Below, in pieces: positions 42,575 through 51,663 of a DNA stretch of 60,023 nt. Under the pieces are notes generated by a model. That model was not told the DNA's origin and did not search any database. It saw nothing but the letters and a program-made list of their open reading frames with translations. The stretch lies in the NCBI RefSeq assembly GCF_027604915.1, contig NZ_JAJAQC010000048.1, forward strand, positions 1-60,023. Reading direction: 5' to 3'. Origin of the DNA: Streptomonospora mangrovi (GTDB lineage Bacteria; Actinomycetota; Actinomycetes; Streptosporangiales; Streptosporangiaceae). Within the stretch, counting starts at the first letter, position 1. Every line of letters begins with the position of its first letter. A program made the translations under genes and the position numbers.

Positions 42575-43516
42575 ATGACAGCGATTCCGATGCCGTGGGC
42601 GTGGGGCGAGCAGGACCGGGGCGGACCCGGCCGCTTCGCGGCCGGGGCGCTGCGCGCCGCGCGCGCGTCCTTCGCGGCCCACGCCGCGCCCTACGGCGGC
42701 GAGCCCGCCGACTTCGCCGCCACCGAGCCCGGGCCGCGGGGGCGCCCGGGCCGGCGGGGCGGGTGGCACGGCCCGCGCGCCGCGCTGCTGGCCGCCGGCG
42801 GACGCGGCGGTCCCGGGGGGCACGGCGGGCACCACCACCGCGGCTTCCCGCCGCACACCCCGCCCGTACCCCCCGCCCCGCCCGTGCCTCCGGGCGGGCC
42901 GCACGGCCCCTGGGGCGGCGGGCCCTTCGGCCCCAGCCCCTTCGAGATGTTCGGCGGCGGGCGGCGCCGGCGCGGCGGCCCCCGGGCGCGGCGCGGCGAC
43001 GTGCGCACCGGGATCCTGCTGCTGCTCGCCGAGGAGCCGCGCAGCGGCTACGAGATCATCCGCGAGGGGCGCGAGCGCAGCGGCGGTGCGTGGCGGCCCA
43101 GCCCGGGGTCGGTCTACCCCATGCTCCAGCAGTTGGAGGACGAGGGCCTGGTGCGCCCGGCCGCCAACGCCGAGGGCGGGCGCCGGCGGCCCTTCGAGTT
43201 GACCGACGAGGGCCACGCCTACGTCGAGCGGCACGCGGCCGAGCTGACCCCGCCCTGGGACGCCGTGCCCGAGGAGTATGAGGACGCGCTGTCGCGCTAC
43301 CACGAGATCAGCTCGCTGGCCGCGCAACTGTCGGCCGCCGCCGCCCAGGTGGCCCAGGCCGGCACCGACGAGCAGGTCGAGCGCGCCAAGCGGCTGCTGG
43401 CCGAGACCCGGCGCGGGCTCTACCGCATCCTCGCCGAGGAGGACGCGGCCGCCGGGGCGCCGCGCGCCGAGGGCAGCGGCGACGACGCCGAGGACGCTGC
43501 GGACACCGAAGGCTGA
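42575..43516 (+). CDS. PadR-family transcriptional regulator
   Basis: 313 aa. The first 140 residues are low-complexity Gly/Pro/His/Arg with a GGHHHRG stretch. The winged-helix PadR domain follows (RRGDVRTGILLLLAEEPRSGYEII, then SPGSVYPMLQQLEDEGLVRP and RRRPFELTDEGHAY). A C-terminal helical region (EISSLAAQLSAAAAQVAQA) fits a PadR dimerisation arm. GGGGAGG about five bases before the ATG supports the start. A palindromic site overlaps its own promoter. Confidence 0.9.
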   Translation: MTAIPMPWAWGEQDRGGPGRFAAGALRAARASFAAHAAPYGGEPADFAATEPGPRGRPGRRGGWHGPRAALLAAGGRGGPGGHGGHHHRGFPPHTPPVPPAPPVPPGGPHGPWGGGPFGPSPFEMFGGGRRRRGGPRARRGDVRTGILLLLAEEPRSGYEIIREGRERSGGAWRPSPGSVYPMLQQLEDEGLVRPAANAEGGRRRPFELTDEGHAYVERHAAELTPPWDAVPEEYEDALSRYHEISSLAAQLSAAAAQVAQAGTDEQVERAKRLLAETRRGLYRILAEEDAAAGAPRAEGSGDDAEDAADTEG

Positions 43517-43633
43517 GGGCGCCGGCGGCACGGCCGGTCGGCCCTCGGGCACCGGCGACGCGGCCCGCCGGCCCCCGCGCCCGCTCCGGCGGACGCACCC
43601 CCACCGGGCGCGGTGCGGCCCCTGCCGCCGCCC

Positions 43634-43672
43634 CCTCCTGCCGCCCGCCCGCAGCGCGCGGGCGGCAGGAGG
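43634..43672. terminator. Bidirectional hairpin terminator between padR and the DinB gene
   Basis: A perfect 15-bp stem CCTCCTGCCGCCCGC (43634-43648) with its complement (43658-43672) and a nine-base loop. The two neighbouring genes converge here. No T-run. Confidence 0.65.
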
Positions 43673-43679
43673 CGGGCCG

Positions 43680-44225
43680 CTACCGCCCGGTGGCGCCGTC
43701 GGCGCACTCGCGCAGCAGGTCCAGGTGCCCGTTGTGCCGCGCGGTCTCCTCGATCATGTGCACCAGCACCCAGCGCAGCGTCCGCGTTCCATCGGAGGCC
43801 CGCCCGCGCGAGGTGCTGCCCAACTCCAGCTTCGCGGTGATCTCGCGCGAGCGGGCGCACTGGGCGTCGTAGGCGTCCAGCAGGTCGGGCAGCGGAACCC
43901 GCGCCCCCAGCCGCCACTCGGCGTCGGGGTCCTCGCTGGTATAGGGTCCCTGATCGGGCAGCCCCAGCAGCACGCTCTCGAACCAGGCGTGCTCCACCCA
44001 CCGCAGGTGCGAGACGATCCCCTCGATCGACATCAGCGGCGAGGTCGGCAGCGGCGCCCGCCGGGCCGACCCGGAGTCCAGACCGGCGCATTTCTCCCGT
44101 ACGGTTGATCGGTGCCAGTCCAGCCACGCGGTGAGCATCGTGCGCTCGTCGGCCGAGTGCGGCGGCTCCACGCGCCGGGCCCGGGCCGGGCCGGAGGTTC
44201 CCACGGACTCGATCGTGTGTTCCAT
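43680..44225 (-). CDS. DinB/DUF664-family protein (mycothiol-transferase-like fold)
   Basis: 181 aa four-helix-bundle family with a metal site. The likely His ligands are in IVSHLRWVEHAWFE and HMIEETARHNGHLDLL, the DUF664 pattern. Some members are thiol-dependent S-transferases using mycothiol in actinobacteria; activity here is inferred only. The ATG at 44225 follows GACAAT by six bases. Confidence 0.85.
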   Translation of the reverse strand: MEHTIESVGTSGPARARRVEPPHSADERTMLTAWLDWHRSTVREKCAGLDSGSARRAPLPTSPLMSIEGIVSHLRWVEHAWFESVLLGLPDQGPYTSEDPDAEWRLGARVPLPDLLDAYDAQCARSREITAKLELGSTSRGRASDGTRTLRWVLVHMIEETARHNGHLDLLRECADGATGR

Positions 44226-44359
44226 CCGGTCATTGTCGGTCCGGCCCCGCGCCCGGACCACTGGTTTTCCCCCGGCGCGCCCGCGCCCGGGCAGGCGAGA
44301 GGAGCGCGGAGATCGGCAAGGAGGACGGGGCGCCCGCAGCGGCGGCGCGCACCCGGCAG

Positions 44360-45121
44360 GTGAGAGCCGCGGCGGCGGTCGCCGGCGCGGCCGCGGTGCT
44401 GGGCCCGCCGCTGGGCGGGCTGTGGTGGCTGATCGCGCCGCGCCCCGACGTCACGGTGGGCACCGGCGGCGAGGTGCTGCCCTACCCGGTGACCGAGACG
44501 ACGTTCGCCGTCGACGGCTACTTCGCGCTGATGGCGATGGCGGCCGGGCTGGTCTGCGGCTACGCCGCCTACATGACGCAGTACCGGTGGGCCGCGCGCG
44601 ACCGCGCCGACCTGCGCCTGGCCTGCCTGCTGGGCCTGGCCGCGGGATCGGCGGCGGGATCGGCGGCGGCCTGGCAGACCGGCACCCTGCTGGACGCGGC
44701 CGCCTTCGCCGACGCCGTCGCGGCGGCTCGGCCCGGCGACGTCGTGGAGTCGGGACTGCGCCTCCAGGCGCTGAGCGCGCTGGTGGCCTGGCCCTTCGTG
44801 GCGGTCCTCCAGTACGCCCTGTTCGACGCCGTCAGCCTCTGGCGGGGCGACCTGCCCGGCCAGCGCCCGCCCGAGGACCCCGGCGACGGCCACCACCCGG
44901 CCGGCCCCGCCTGGCCGGTCCCGGAGGGCCACACCGTGGGGGAGGCCGGGCACGCCGATCCGCCCGCCGGTCCCGAGACCGCCCATGGCGGCGACGGCGG
45001 CGCCGCCGCGCCGGACACCCCGAACGCGTCGGGCCCGCCGACCGCGCCGGAGACCCGGAACCCATCAGAGACCCCCGACGCCCCGGGCACCCCCGACGCC
45101 GGCGGCGGCGCCCGCCCCTGA
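44360..45121 (+). CDS. DUF2567-like membrane protein, function unknown
   Basis: 253 aa. About four hydrophobic segments in the first 160 residues (AVAGAAAVLGPPLGGLWWLIAP, then ALMAMAAGLVCGYAAYM, LLGLAAGSAAGSAAA, and ALVAWPFVAVLQYALF). The tail of some 90 residues is disordered and rich in Pro, Gly, Asp and Thr. The WWLIAPRPD motif resembles DUF2567 membrane proteins of actinobacteria. The GTG at 44360 has no clear ribosome site and the coding-like frame extends upstream, so the true start may be earlier or non-standard. Confidence 0.65.
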   Translation: MRAAAAVAGAAAVLGPPLGGLWWLIAPRPDVTVGTGGEVLPYPVTETTFAVDGYFALMAMAAGLVCGYAAYMTQYRWAARDRADLRLACLLGLAAGSAAGSAAAWQTGTLLDAAAFADAVAAARPGDVVESGLRLQALSALVAWPFVAVLQYALFDAVSLWRGDLPGQRPPEDPGDGHHPAGPAWPVPEGHTVGEAGHADPPAGPETAHGGDGGAAAPDTPNASGPPTAPETRNPSETPDAPGTPDAGGGARP

Positions 45122-45146
45122 GTGGCGGGCCGCGCCCGCCTGCGCC

Positions 45147-46262
45147 TCAGTCGGGCTGGGGGCGCCGCCGGGCCGCCGGGGGAGCGGCGCCGTCGCCGCC
45201 CCACTCGCCGCTGCCGCCGTCGCCGGCGAAGTTGCCGCCCAGGCCGGTGTTGGGCCGGCCCACCCCGCTGCCGCAGGCCGCCGCGAACGACCGCACCGCC
45301 GCGAACTCCGCGCAGTCGGGTATCGCCGGGCCGCGCCCCCGACGCCGCCGGCGCAGCGCCTGGAACCCCAGCAGCGCCGTGGCGCGCAACGCGGTGTCGA
45401 CCGGGTCGGGGCCGGGCAGGTCGGCGCGCGCCTCGGCCAGCAGGGCGTCGCCGGCCACCGTGCGCGGCCCCAGCGTGCCGCCGGTCCACCGGTAGACGCC
45501 GTTGATCACCGACCACCCGGCCAGCAGCACCAGCCCGGCCGCCAGCCCGCGCGGCGCCGGCACCACCGGGATCGCCGCGCCGGTCACCAGCGCCGCCGCC
45601 ACCACCGCGCCCTGCATGCCGCCGATCAGCCGGTCCGACAGGTAGAGCAGGAACGGGTAGGTGATCAGCACCACCGCGAACACCAGCGGCACGGCGCCGA
45701 TGCGCTCGCCCTTGGGGATCATCGCCCACAGCACCGCCGCGCCGCCCGAGGCGACCCCGGCCACCCCGATCAGCATGTGCAGGCCCCAGGCGGCGCCCCG
45801 CAGTCCGCCCATCCGGCGCAGCCGCTCGGGCGCGAAGAACAGGCCCAGCCGGCGCAGCCGCCACAGGGCGGCCACGGCGGGGTCGCCCTTGGCGGCCACC
45901 CGCACGAGTTGCTCGGCCGGGACGGGGCGGTTGGCGGTGAGGCGGGCGTCGAGCATCCGCGCGAAGGGCTCCGGCGAGAGCGGCGCGGGCGGCGAGCCGC
46001 CCTGCGGCGGGCGGGCCACCATGCCGTGGCCGCGCGCCACCGCGCGTCCGCTCAGGTACAGCTCCGCCAGCGCGACCTCGCCCACGCGCTGGCGGCCCCC
46101 GGCCAGCATGCCCAGCTCGAAGGGGGACAGGTCTTCGGGGCCGACCACGGGGCGGCGCGGCCCGGCGCGGCGGATGCGGGCATAGCGCCACCGGGTGGCG
46201 AGGTAGCACGCGGCGATGGCCAGGTAGCCCAGCGTTGTCGCGAGCACGATTGCCGTGACCAT
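45147..46262 (-). CDS. TIGR04222-like actinobacterial membrane protein
   Basis: 371 aa. It has one N-terminal membrane segment, a soluble part with LSPFELGMLAGGRQRVGEVA (the TIGR04222 hallmark), and several hydrophobic segments from about residue 155 onward. The Gly-rich C-terminus includes FAAACGSGVGRP. The function of this actinobacterial family is unknown. A GGAGGAGG-like site precedes the ATG. It converges with the DUF2567-like gene 25 bases away. Confidence 0.8.
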   Translation of the reverse strand: MVTAIVLATTLGYLAIAACYLATRWRYARIRRAGPRRPVVGPEDLSPFELGMLAGGRQRVGEVALAELYLSGRAVARGHGMVARPPQGGSPPAPLSPEPFARMLDARLTANRPVPAEQLVRVAAKGDPAVAALWRLRRLGLFFAPERLRRMGGLRGAAWGLHMLIGVAGVASGGAAVLWAMIPKGERIGAVPLVFAVVLITYPFLLYLSDRLIGGMQGAVVAAALVTGAAIPVVPAPRGLAAGLVLLAGWSVINGVYRWTGGTLGPRTVAGDALLAEARADLPGPDPVDTALRATALLGFQALRRRRRGRGPAIPDCAEFAAVRSFAAACGSGVGRPNTGLGGNFAGDGGSGEWGGDGAAPPAARRRPQPD

Positions 46263-46379
46263 CGCGCCTCCTCCACGGGCTACGCGCTATGCACCTTGGT
46301 GACACAACGGTAAATCCGAAGAGGCACGGAGGAAAGGGGCGCCGTGACCTTCGCCACGCCGGGGCCGCGAACGCGCGGG

Positions 46380-46865
46380 TCAGCCGCCCGCGGCGGCGAT
46401 GGCGCCCGTGGCCGCGCCGGTGAGGCGCACCAGGTCGGCCGGCGCCAGCTCCATTTGCAGCCCGCGCCGCCCCGCCGAGACGAACACGGTGGCGTGGCCG
46501 GCGGCCGAGGAGTCCACGACCGTGCGCAGCCGCCGGCGCTGGCCCAGCGGGCTGATCCCGCCGCGCACGTAGCCGGTGGCGCGCTCGGCCGCCGCAGGGT
46601 CGGCCATGGCGGCCTTCTTGCCGCCGGCCGCGGCGGCCAGTGCCTTGAGGTCCAGGGTGGCGCTCACCGGCACCACGCCCACCGTCAGGGCACCGTCGAC
46701 CTCGGCCACCAGGGTCTTGAACACCCGGTCGCGCGCCACGCCCAGGGCGTCGGCGGCCTCCTCGCCGTAGGACCCGCCGCCGCCCGCCGCCTCGTAGGGG
46801 TGCAGGGTGAACTCGATGCCCGCCCGCGCCGCCGCCACGGTCGCCGGGGTGCCCTTGCCGCCCAC
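46380..46865 (-). CDS. YbaK-type Cys-tRNA(Pro) deacylase
   Basis: 161 aa YbaK/EbsC-family enzyme that hydrolyses Cys-tRNA-Pro formed by prolyl-tRNA synthetase. Family motifs: GTPATVAAARAGIEFTLHPYE at the N-terminus, RVFKTLVAEVDG with the conserved Lys, ATGYVRGGISPLGQRRRL, and a C-terminal GLQMELAPADLV stretch. The GTG at 46865 is preferred because GAGGA lies five bases upstream. An upstream in-frame ATG would add an atypical 23-residue extension. Confidence 0.9.
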   Translation of the reverse strand: MGGKGTPATVAAARAGIEFTLHPYEAAGGGGSYGEEAADALGVARDRVFKTLVAEVDGALTVGVVPVSATLDLKALAAAAGGKKAAMADPAAAERATGYVRGGISPLGQRRRLRTVVDSSAAGHATVFVSAGRRGLQMELAPADLVRLTGAATGAIAAAGG

Positions 46866-46930
46866 TGTCGTCCTCGCTTCCCGTCCGGTTTCGGGGTCCG
46901 CCCCCGCGCACGGTGCGCGGGCGCCGCCGC

Positions 46931-47608
46931 TCAATTCAGGTTGACCTCGTGCCGCAGGAACCGCCCGGCCGGCAGCACGGGCAGCGACGCCAGCACGCGG
47001 TTCTCGCGGCGCAGCAGGCCGGCGGCCAGCTCCAGCCGCGCCGCGGCGTGGTCGGCCTCCAGCAGCTCCTGCTGGTCGGCCTGGTCGACGACCATGGCGG
47101 CCGACACGGCGTAGGACAGCGGCAGGGGGTCGGCCGGAAGGTCTTCGGGCGGCTCGGCGGGCACTCCGACGCGGCGCAGCCGTTCGCGGTAGACGCCGAA
47201 GCGGCGCCTGACGCGCTCAGCGTAGTCCTCGGCGCCGGGCCCCACCTCGTCGGGCAGGGGAGTGGTGTCGGCGCGGACGAAGGGGGTGTCGGCGTCGGGG
47301 TCGTCGCGGCGGTCCACGCGGAAGCGGGTGCCGCCCTCGACCACCAGGTCGTAGCGGCCGTCGGCGCGGCGGCGCGCGGTGCGGACCTCGGCGGTGCAGC
47401 CGACGTCGAAGACCCGGTGGGCGGAGTCGGGGCCGACCTCGTGGCCGAGTTCGATGCCCACCACGCCGAAGACGCGGGGCTCGCCCTCAGGGGCCTGGAG
47501 CACGTCCTCGACCAGGCGGCGGTAGCGCTCCTCGAACACGTGGAGCGGCAGTGCGGCCCCGGGGAACAGGACCGTGCCGAGGGGGAAGAGCGGCAACCGG
47601 TGTGGCAT
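46931..47608 (-). CDS. LON substrate-binding-domain protein
   Basis: 225 aa. The whole protein corresponds to the N-terminal substrate-binding domain of Lon protease (LPLFPLGTVLFPGAALPLHVFEERYRRL), without ATPase or protease domains. Such stand-alone proteins are common in actinobacteria; their role, perhaps in proteostasis, is not defined. The ATG follows CATACT by six bases, again without a ribosome site. It is on the same strand as ferritin but not coupled. Confidence 0.88.
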   Translation of the reverse strand: MPHRLPLFPLGTVLFPGAALPLHVFEERYRRLVEDVLQAPEGEPRVFGVVGIELGHEVGPDSAHRVFDVGCTAEVRTARRRADGRYDLVVEGGTRFRVDRRDDPDADTPFVRADTTPLPDEVGPGAEDYAERVRRRFGVYRERLRRVGVPAEPPEDLPADPLPLSYAVSAAMVVDQADQQELLEADHAAARLELAAGLLRRENRVLASLPVLPAGRFLRHEVNLN

Positions 47609-47651
47609 TGCTCAAGTATGCCCAACCGGCCGGTGGCGGGGGCGCGACCGC

Positions 47652-47683
47652 GCCCCGCCCGCCGCGGAGGCGGCGGGCGGGGC
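47652..47683 (-). terminator. Hairpin terminator after ferritin
   Basis: GCCCCGCCCGCCGC (47652-47665) pairs perfectly with 47670-47683 over a four-base loop, 18 bases past the ferritin stop. No T-run. Confidence 0.7.
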
Positions 47684-47700
47684 CGAAGCCCGCGGGCGGA

Positions 47701-48273
47701 TCAGCTTACGGCGGGTCCGGCGGTCTGGGGCGCGTTGGAGTCGCCCTCGGCCGGGGCGGAGAGTTCGCGGTTGACCCAGGTCTCGACGTCGAACATGTTG
47801 CCGGTGCCGCGCTCCACGATGTTGAGCAGGGTCGACATGGTGGCGACCTCCTCGACCTGCTCCTGGAGGAACCAGTTGAGGAACTGCTCGCCGGTGTAGT
47901 CCTGCTCGTCGCGGGCGGCCTTGGCCAGCGCCTTGATCTGCTCGGTCACCTGCTGCTCCTGGCGCAGCGCCAGCGCGACGAGTTCGCGCGGCTCGGTGAA
48001 GGAGGTCTGGATTTCCCCGATGCCGGGAATGTCGGGCGCGACGTGATTGTCGAGCAGGTAGCGCACCATCATGGTGGCGTGGTCGCGCTCCTCCAGCGAC
48101 TGGCGGTAGAACACCCGGGCCAGGGCCGGCAGGTCGCGGTCGTCGAACCACGCGGCGATCGCGAAGTACTGGTGCGAGGCGGTGAATTCGTGGCCCACCT
48201 GCTCCAGCAGGAGGCGGTGGAACTTGGTGAGCCCGGCGGGGCCGTGGTCGGCGGTTCTTCTCAGCGCGTTCAT
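47701..48273 (-). CDS. BfrB-like ferritin
   Basis: 190 aa iron-storage protein with the ferroxidase centre in EQVGHEFTASHQYFAIA, EERDHATMMVRYLL and the later EQVEEVATM. It resembles mycobacterial BfrB rather than haem-binding bacterioferritin. A promoter TCGACA-N17-TATTAT places the transcript start at or next to the ATG at 48273 (leaderless). Two IdeR/DtxR-like boxes lie 86-160 bases upstream, matching the known IdeR activation of bfrB in Mycobacterium. The upstream 20 codons of the longer frame would overlap this promoter and are rejected. Confidence 0.92.
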   Translation of the reverse strand: MNALRRTADHGPAGLTKFHRLLLEQVGHEFTASHQYFAIAAWFDDRDLPALARVFYRQSLEERDHATMMVRYLLDNHVAPDIPGIGEIQTSFTEPRELVALALRQEQQVTEQIKALAKAARDEQDYTGEQFLNWFLQEQVEEVATMSTLLNIVERGTGNMFDVETWVNRELSAPAEGDSNAPQTAGPAVS

Positions 48274-48279
48274 GCCTGA

Positions 48280-48308
48280 ATAATAACGCGGCCGAAATGC
48301 GGTGTCGA
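48280..48308 (-). promoter_or_regulatory. Ferritin promoter
   Basis: On the minus strand TCGACA (48308-48303), 17 bases, TATTAT (48285-48280), then six bases to the ATG. It is one mismatch from TTGACA, the best promoter match I found here. Confidence 0.7.
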
Positions 48309-48358
48309 TTAATGTCCGAGTAATGCGCGACACGCAGGAAAACCTTGGCTATGTCGAT

Positions 48359-48377
48359 TTAGGATAGGTGACCCAAA
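48359..48377. promoter_or_regulatory. IdeR/DtxR-type iron box 1
   Basis: The 19 bases starting TTAGGATAGG match the IdeR consensus (TTAGGTTAGSCTAACCTAA) at 14 of 19 positions by hand count. The site lies about 86 bases upstream of the ferritin start. Confidence 0.6.
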
Positions 48378-48413
48378 CTTAGGCACGTCTAATTCAGTCG
48401 CATTCACGGCTAT

Positions 48414-48432
48414 TTCGGTTAGGCTTTCCTTC
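48414..48432. promoter_or_regulatory. IdeR/DtxR-type iron box 2
   Basis: TTCGGTTAGGCTTTCCTTC matches the same consensus at 14 of 19 positions by hand count, with the GGTTAGGCT core intact. It lies between the ferritin promoter and hisD, about 100 bases before the hisD start. Partial half-sites such as TTAGGCACG lie between the boxes. Confidence 0.6.
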
Positions 48433-48528
48433 GTTCTTTCCGGTGCGTCGGCGGCCCGCCGGCGGGCCGCCCGCCCGCAGGCCCCCCACCAGCGCGCCCG
48501 CCTGCCGACCAGGGCCGCCCGCGGCCCC

Positions 48529-48534
48529 TAGAAT
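48529..48534 (+). promoter_or_regulatory. Predicted -10 (TAGAAT) for leaderless hisD
   Basis: TAGAAT is followed by six bases and the hisD GTG. A weak -35 (CCGACC at 48505) sits 18 bases upstream. This begins the his operon. Confidence 0.6.
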
Positions 48535-48540
48535 GAACGC

Positions 48541-49863
48541 GTGATCTCCCGTATCGACCTCCGGGGCGCCGTCGGCGACCCGCGCGACCTGCTGCCTCGC
48601 GCCGAGCTGGACATCGAGACCGCGCTCGAACGCGTCCGCCCCATCTGCGACGACGTCCGCCACCGCGGCACCGAGGCGCTGATCGAGCTGACCGAGCGGT
48701 TCGACGGCGTCGCGCTCACCGACATCCGCGTCCCGGCCGAGGCGATCGCCGCCGCCCTCGACTCCCTCGACCCCGGGGTCCGGGCCGCCCTGGAGGAGTC
48801 CATCCGCCGCGCCCGCCTGGTCCACGCCGACCAGCGGCGCACCGACACCACCACCAGCGTGGTGCCCGGCGGCACCGTCACCGAGCGGTGGGTGCCCGTG
48901 GCCCGCGTGGGGCTCTACGTCCCCGGCGGCCGCGCCGTCTACCCCTCCAGCGTCGTCATGAACGTCGTGCCCGCCCAGGAGGCCGGGGTCGCCTCGCTGG
49001 CCGTGGCCTCCCCGCCCCAGGCGGAGTTCGGCGGCCTGCCCCACCCCACCGTCCTGGCCGCCTGCGCGCTGCTGGGAGTCGACGAGGTCTACGCCGTGGG
49101 CGGCGCCCAGGCCGTCGCCATGTTCGCCTACGGCGCCGGCCCCTGCGCCCGCGCCGACATGGTCACCGGCCCCGGCAACATCTGGGTGGCCGCGGCCAAG
49201 CGCCTGCTCAAGGGCGTCATCGGCATCGACGCCGAGGCCGGCCCCACCGAGATCGCCATCCTCGCCGACGACACCGCCGACCCCGGCTTCGTCGCCGCCG
49301 ACCTCATCAGCCAGGCCGAGCACGACGTCGTGGCCGCCTCCGTGCTGGTCACCCCCTCCGTCGAACTCGCCGGCAAGGTCGAGGCCGAACTCGCCGCCCG
49401 CGTGCCCGCCACCCGCCACCGCGACCGGGTGGCCGAGGCGCTGGCCGGCCGCCAGTCGGGCATCGTGCTGGTCGACGACATCGACCACGGCCTCGCGGTG
49501 GTCGACGCCTACGCCGCCGAGCACCTGGAGATCATGACCGCCGACGCCCACGCCCACGCCGCGCGCGTGCGCAACGCCGGCGCGGTCTTCGTCGGCGACT
49601 ACTCCCCGGTCTCCCTGGGCGACTACTGCGCCGGCTCCAACCACGTGCTGCCCACCGGCGGCAGCGCCGCGCACACCGCCGGGCTCAGCGTGCAGACCTT
49701 CCTGCGCGGGGTGCACGTGGTCTCCTACGACCGCGCCGCGCTGGCCGAGGTCGCCCCCCACGTGGTCGCGCTGTCCCAGGCCGAGGACCTCCCCGCCCAC
49801 GGCGAGGCGGTCACCGCGCGCCTGGGCGCCGGCCCGGCCGGCACCGCCGGAGGCGACCGGTGA
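48541..49863 (+). CDS. hisD: Histidinol dehydrogenase
   Basis: Catalyses the last two oxidations from L-histidinol to histidine, NAD- and Zn-dependent. 440 aa. The family motifs are [40 protein letters not shown], the DLISQAEHD zinc/catalytic stretch, and the C-terminal [15 protein letters not shown] with a zinc His. The GTG at 48541 is the only sensible start and has no ribosome site, consistent with leaderless transcription. First gene of hisD-C-B-(small ORF)-H-A-F; hisC overlaps its stop. Confidence 0.97.
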   Translation: MISRIDLRGAVGDPRDLLPRAELDIETALERVRPICDDVRHRGTEALIELTERFDGVALTDIRVPAEAIAAALDSLDPGVRAALEESIRRARLVHADQRRTDTTTSVVPGGTVTERWVPVARVGLYVPGGRAVYPSSVVMNVVPAQEAGVASLAVASPPQAEFGGLPHPTVLAACALLGVDEVYAVGGAQAVAMFAYGAGPCARADMVTGPGNIWVAAAKRLLKGVIGIDAEAGPTEIAILADDTADPGFVAADLISQAEHDVVAASVLVTPSVELAGKVEAELAARVPATRHRDRVAEALAGRQSGIVLVDDIDHGLAVVDAYAAEHLEIMTADAHAHAARVRNAGAVFVGDYSPVSLGDYCAGSNHVLPTGGSAAHTAGLSVQTFLRGVHVVSYDRAALAEVAPHVVALSQAEDLPAHGEAVTARLGAGPAGTAGGDR

Positions 49864-51020
49864 CCCCTCCCCGCTCGTCCCGCCCCACCGACCCCGGAGA
49901 CGCACCCGCTCCCATGGACCAGCCCGGCCCCGCCGCACTCACCCTGGCCGACCTCCCGCTGCGCGACGACCTGCGCGGCACCGAGCCCTACGGAGCGCCG
50001 CAACTCCCGGTGGCGGTCGCCCTCAACACCAACGAGAACCCCTACCCGCCCTCGCCGCGGCTGGCCGAGGCCCTGGGCCGCAACGTCGCCGCCGTGGCCG
50101 CCGGCCTCAACCGCTACCCCGACCGCGACGCAACCCGGCTGCGCGCCGACCTGGCCCGCTACCTCGGCCACGGACTCGACACCGCGTCGGTGTGGGCGGC
50201 CAACGGCTCCAACGAGGTGCTCCAGCAGATCCTCCAGGCGTTCGGCGGCCCCGGCCGCCGCGCCCTGGGGTTCGAGCCCACCTACTCGATGTACCCGGTG
50301 ATCAGCCGGGTGACCAGCACCGAGTGGGTCGCCGCCCGGCGCGGCCCCGACTTCGCGCTCACGCCCGAGGACGCCGCCGCGGCCGTGGCCCGCCACCGCC
50401 CCGACATCGTGTTCCTGACCTCGCCGAACAACCCCACCGGCACCGCGCTGCCGCTGGAGGTCATCGCCGCCGTCGCCGAGGCCGCCCCCGGCATGGTCGT
50501 CGTCGACGAGGCCTACGCCGAGTTCCGCCGCGAAGACACCCCCAGCGCGCTCAGCCTGCTGGCCGACCACCCCCGACTCGTCGTCACCCGCACCATGTCC
50601 AAGGCGTTCGCGCTGGCCGGCGCGCGCGTGGGCTACCTCGCCGCGCACCCCGCCGTCGTGGAGGCCCTGCACCTGGTCCGGCTGCCCTACCACCTGTCCT
50701 CGGTGACCCAGGTGGTGGCCGGCACCGCGCTGGAGTTCGGCGACGAACTGCTGGGCCAGGTCAAGCAGTTGCGCGAGGAGCGCGACGCCCTGGTGGCCTG
50801 GCTGCGCGGCGAGGGCTTCACCGTCGCCGACTCCGACGCCAACTTCGTCCTCTTCGGCGACTTCGCCGACCGCTCCGCCGCCTGGCGCGGCCTGCTGGAG
50901 CACGGCGTGCTCGTCCGCGAGGTCGGCCCCCCCGGCAAGCTGCGCGTCACCGTCGGCACGCCCGAGGAAATGTCGGCCTTCCGCACGGCGTTGCTCCAGG
51001 TGCGCGCCGAGCACCGCTGA
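49860..51020 (+). CDS. hisC: Histidinol-phosphate aminotransferase
   Basis: PLP-dependent aminotransferase making histidinol phosphate from imidazole-acetol phosphate. About 386 aa. [31 protein letters not shown], the TSPNNPTGT loop, and the PLP lysine in [15 protein letters not shown] are clear. The GTG at 49860 overlaps the hisD stop (GTGA) and is preferred; an ATG at 49914 would skip 18 residues of low-complexity N-terminus and cannot be excluded. Confidence 0.96.
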   Translation: MTPPRSSRPTDPGDAPAPMDQPGPAALTLADLPLRDDLRGTEPYGAPQLPVAVALNTNENPYPPSPRLAEALGRNVAAVAAGLNRYPDRDATRLRADLARYLGHGLDTASVWAANGSNEVLQQILQAFGGPGRRALGFEPTYSMYPVISRVTSTEWVAARRGPDFALTPEDAAAAVARHRPDIVFLTSPNNPTGTALPLEVIAAVAEAAPGMVVVDEAYAEFRREDTPSALSLLADHPRLVVTRTMSKAFALAGARVGYLAAHPAVVEALHLVRLPYHLSSVTQVVAGTALEFGDELLGQVKQLREERDALVAWLRGEGFTVADSDANFVLFGDFADRSAAWRGLLEHGVLVREVGPPGKLRVTVGTPEEMSAFRTALLQVRAEHR

Positions 51021-51069
51021 GCCGCCGCCCGCCCGCCCACCCGCCATCCTCCCGGGAGAACCTGAACCC

Positions 51070-51663
51070 ATGAGCCGCACCGGCCGCGTCGAACGCGCCA
51101 CCAAGGAGACCAAGGTCGTCGTGGAGCTGGACCTCGACGGCACCGGGGTCGCCGACATCTCCACCGGAGTCGGCTTCTTCGACCACATGCTCGACCAGCT
51201 TGCCAAGCACGGGCTGTTCGACCTCACCGTGCGCACCGAGGGCGACCTGCACATCGACTCCCACCACACCATGGAGGACACCGCCCTGGCGCTGGGCGCG
51301 GCCTTCCGCGAGGCGCTGGGCGACAAGGCCGGGATCCGCCGGTTCGCCGACGCCAAGGTGCCGCTGGACGAGGCCCTGGCCGAGGTCACCGTGGACGTGT
51401 CGGGCCGGCCCTACCTCGTGCACAGCGAGCCCGAGGGCATGGCCCCGGTCATCGGCCGCGACTACGACACCACCATGACCCGGCACATCTTCGAGTCCTT
51501 CGTGGCCCAGGCGCGGGTGGCCCTGCACGTCCACGTGCCCTACGGGCGCAACGCCCACCACATCGTGGAGTGCCAGTTCAAGGCGTTCGCCCGGGCGCTG
51601 CGCTTCGCCTGCGAGCGCGACCCCCGCGTCACCGGCGTGCCCTCCACCAAGGGCGCGCTGTAG
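51070..51663 (+). CDS. hisB: Imidazoleglycerol-phosphate dehydratase
   Basis: Mn-dependent dehydration of IGP to imidazole-acetol phosphate. 197 aa monofunctional form without the phosphatase domain. Metal-binding motifs FFDHMLDQLAKHG, DLHIDSHHTMEDTA and GRNAHHIVECQFKAFARAL are all present. Its TAG shares one base with the next small gene. Confidence 0.97.
   Translation: MSRTGRVERATKETKVVVELDLDGTGVADISTGVGFFDHMLDQLAKHGLFDLTVRTEGDLHIDSHHTMEDTALALGAAFREALGDKAGIRRFADAKVPLDEALAEVTVDVSGRPYLVHSEPEGMAPVIGRDYDTTMTRHIFESFVAQARVALHVHVPYGRNAHHIVECQFKAFARALRFACERDPRVTGVPSTKGAL

Noticed and set aside
44569-46911. 780-codon minus-strand frame
   Set aside because: Arg/Gly-rich shadow crossing three independent genes and their spacers.
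48274-48333. Upstream 20-codon extension of ferritin
   Set aside because: It would contain the TCGACA-N17-TATTAT promoter, and the family N-terminus begins near the ATG at 48273.
48394-49938. 514-codon minus-strand frame antisense to hisD
   Set aside because: Gly/Val/His-rich shadow; it also covers the iron boxes and hisD promoter.
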